This document shows positions 41,625 to 41,794 of a DNA stretch of 41,794 nucleotides, in pieces. Positions within the stretch are counted from its first letter, which is position 1. Each line of letters begins with the position of its first letter. Location of the stretch: positions 1 to 41,794 of the forward strand of contig JAODBJ010000147.1 in NCBI GenBank assembly GCA_025463905.1, in the 5' to 3' direction. The translations under genes and the position numbers were made by a program. A model generated the notes under the pieces. The model saw nothing but the letters and a program-made list of their open reading frames with translations, had not been told where the DNA came from and ran no database searches. The DNA comes from Actinomycetes bacterium. GTDB lineage: Bacteria; Actinomycetota; Acidimicrobiia; IMCC26256; PALSA-610.

Positions 41625-41794
41625 ATGAGCTCGCCCATTACGTCCACGACGACGCAAAAGACCCGCCCCCTCGCGCTCGTCACCGGCGCCTCGGCCGGCA
41701 TCGGCCAATCGTTCGCCCGTCTGCTCGCGCGCGACGGCTACGACCTCGTGCTCGTCGCTCGCGATTCGATGCGGCTCGACGTGCTCGCGAAACA
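41625..41794 (+). CDS. Short-chain dehydrogenase/reductase (3' partial)
   Basis: Runs off the window and is absent from the ORF track. After a Ser/Thr-rich start ([15 protein letters not shown]) it reads [32 protein letters not shown], a clear SDR cofactor motif (TGASAGIG). GAGGAG lies 5 nt before the ATG and overlaps the sortase stop region, so it may be cotranscribed with the sortase gene. Confidence 0.85.
   Translation, partial: MSSPITSTTTQKTRPLALVTGASAGIGQSFARLLARDGYDLVLVARDSMRLDVLAK

Noticed and set aside
1-41794. CRISPR array, prophage or insertion sequence
   Set aside because: No regularly spaced repeats of CRISPR size, no transposase or phage genes, and no IS-type terminal repeats found.

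Overview
The window is GC-rich chromosomal DNA from an actinobacterium. I favour an Acidimicrobiia-like lineage, but only weakly: there is no rRNA or marker gene here to place it. Pointers are the argS-lysA-hom-thrC order, a class E sortase, frequent GTG/TTG starts, 1-8 nt gene overlaps, and several TANNNT boxes 7-12 nt before start codons that suggest leaderless or near-leaderless transcripts. I found no phage genes, transposase, integrase or CRISPR array.

Layout. (1) 1-2871: the end of a branched-chain amino-acid-type (Liv/HAAT) ABC importer, a fused LivH-LivM permease (cut by the window edge), LivG and LivF. (2) 3049-6678: a secreted parallel beta-helix protein; convergent with it, a ferritin-like protein; then a minus-strand trio of a BNR/Asp-box repeat protein, a MoaD/ThiS-like beta-grasp protein and a 72-residue membrane protein. 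(3) 6876-10693: GNAT-like protein, TauD/TfdA dioxygenase, Rieske oxygenase alpha subunit and MFS transporter. (4) 10785-20692: a long co-directional cluster of creatininase-family amidohydrolase, type III glutamine-synthetase-like ligase, PuuD-like gamma-glutamyl hydrolase, SDR and isochorismatase-like cysteine hydrolase, followed by a lipoprotein, two permeases and a fused double ATPase of the dipeptide/oligopeptide ABC family. (5) 20763-22516: two divergent metallo-beta-lactamase-fold hydrolases. (6) 22456-29252: a minus-strand operon of two DUF1989 proteins, a 1189-residue biotin-dependent urea/guanidine carboxylase and allophanate hydrolase, with a divergent TetR regulator and a quinone-oxidoreductase-like gene. 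(7) 31191-35219: VOC protein, methyltransferase, tRNA-Arg(CCG), GT2 glycosyltransferase, an unknown protein and a GGDEF diguanylate cyclase. (8) 35485-41794: the core block argS, lysA, hom, thrC, a class E sortase and the start of an SDR.

How the genes fit together. Regions 3-6 look like a nitrogen- and carbon-scavenging neighbourhood. The ligase plus gamma-glutamyl hydrolase pair resembles gamma-glutamylation pathways for amines (the aniline TdnQ/TdnT and isopropylamine Ipu systems), fed by a peptide-type importer and flanked by two oxygenases. The DUF1989 pair with the carboxylase and allophanate hydrolase matches the published guanidine assimilation route (guanidine carboxylase, carboxyguanidine deiminase, allophanate hydrolase) better than plain urea breakdown.

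Most interesting for follow-up: a diguanylate cyclase whose N-terminus looks like the ParA-activating motif of ParB; the uncharacterised gamma-glutamyl amine cluster; an in-frame 37-codon insertion containing an imperfect inverted repeat in an ABC ATPase; and a dispersed palindromic repeat of about 52 bp that is AT-rich against the background.
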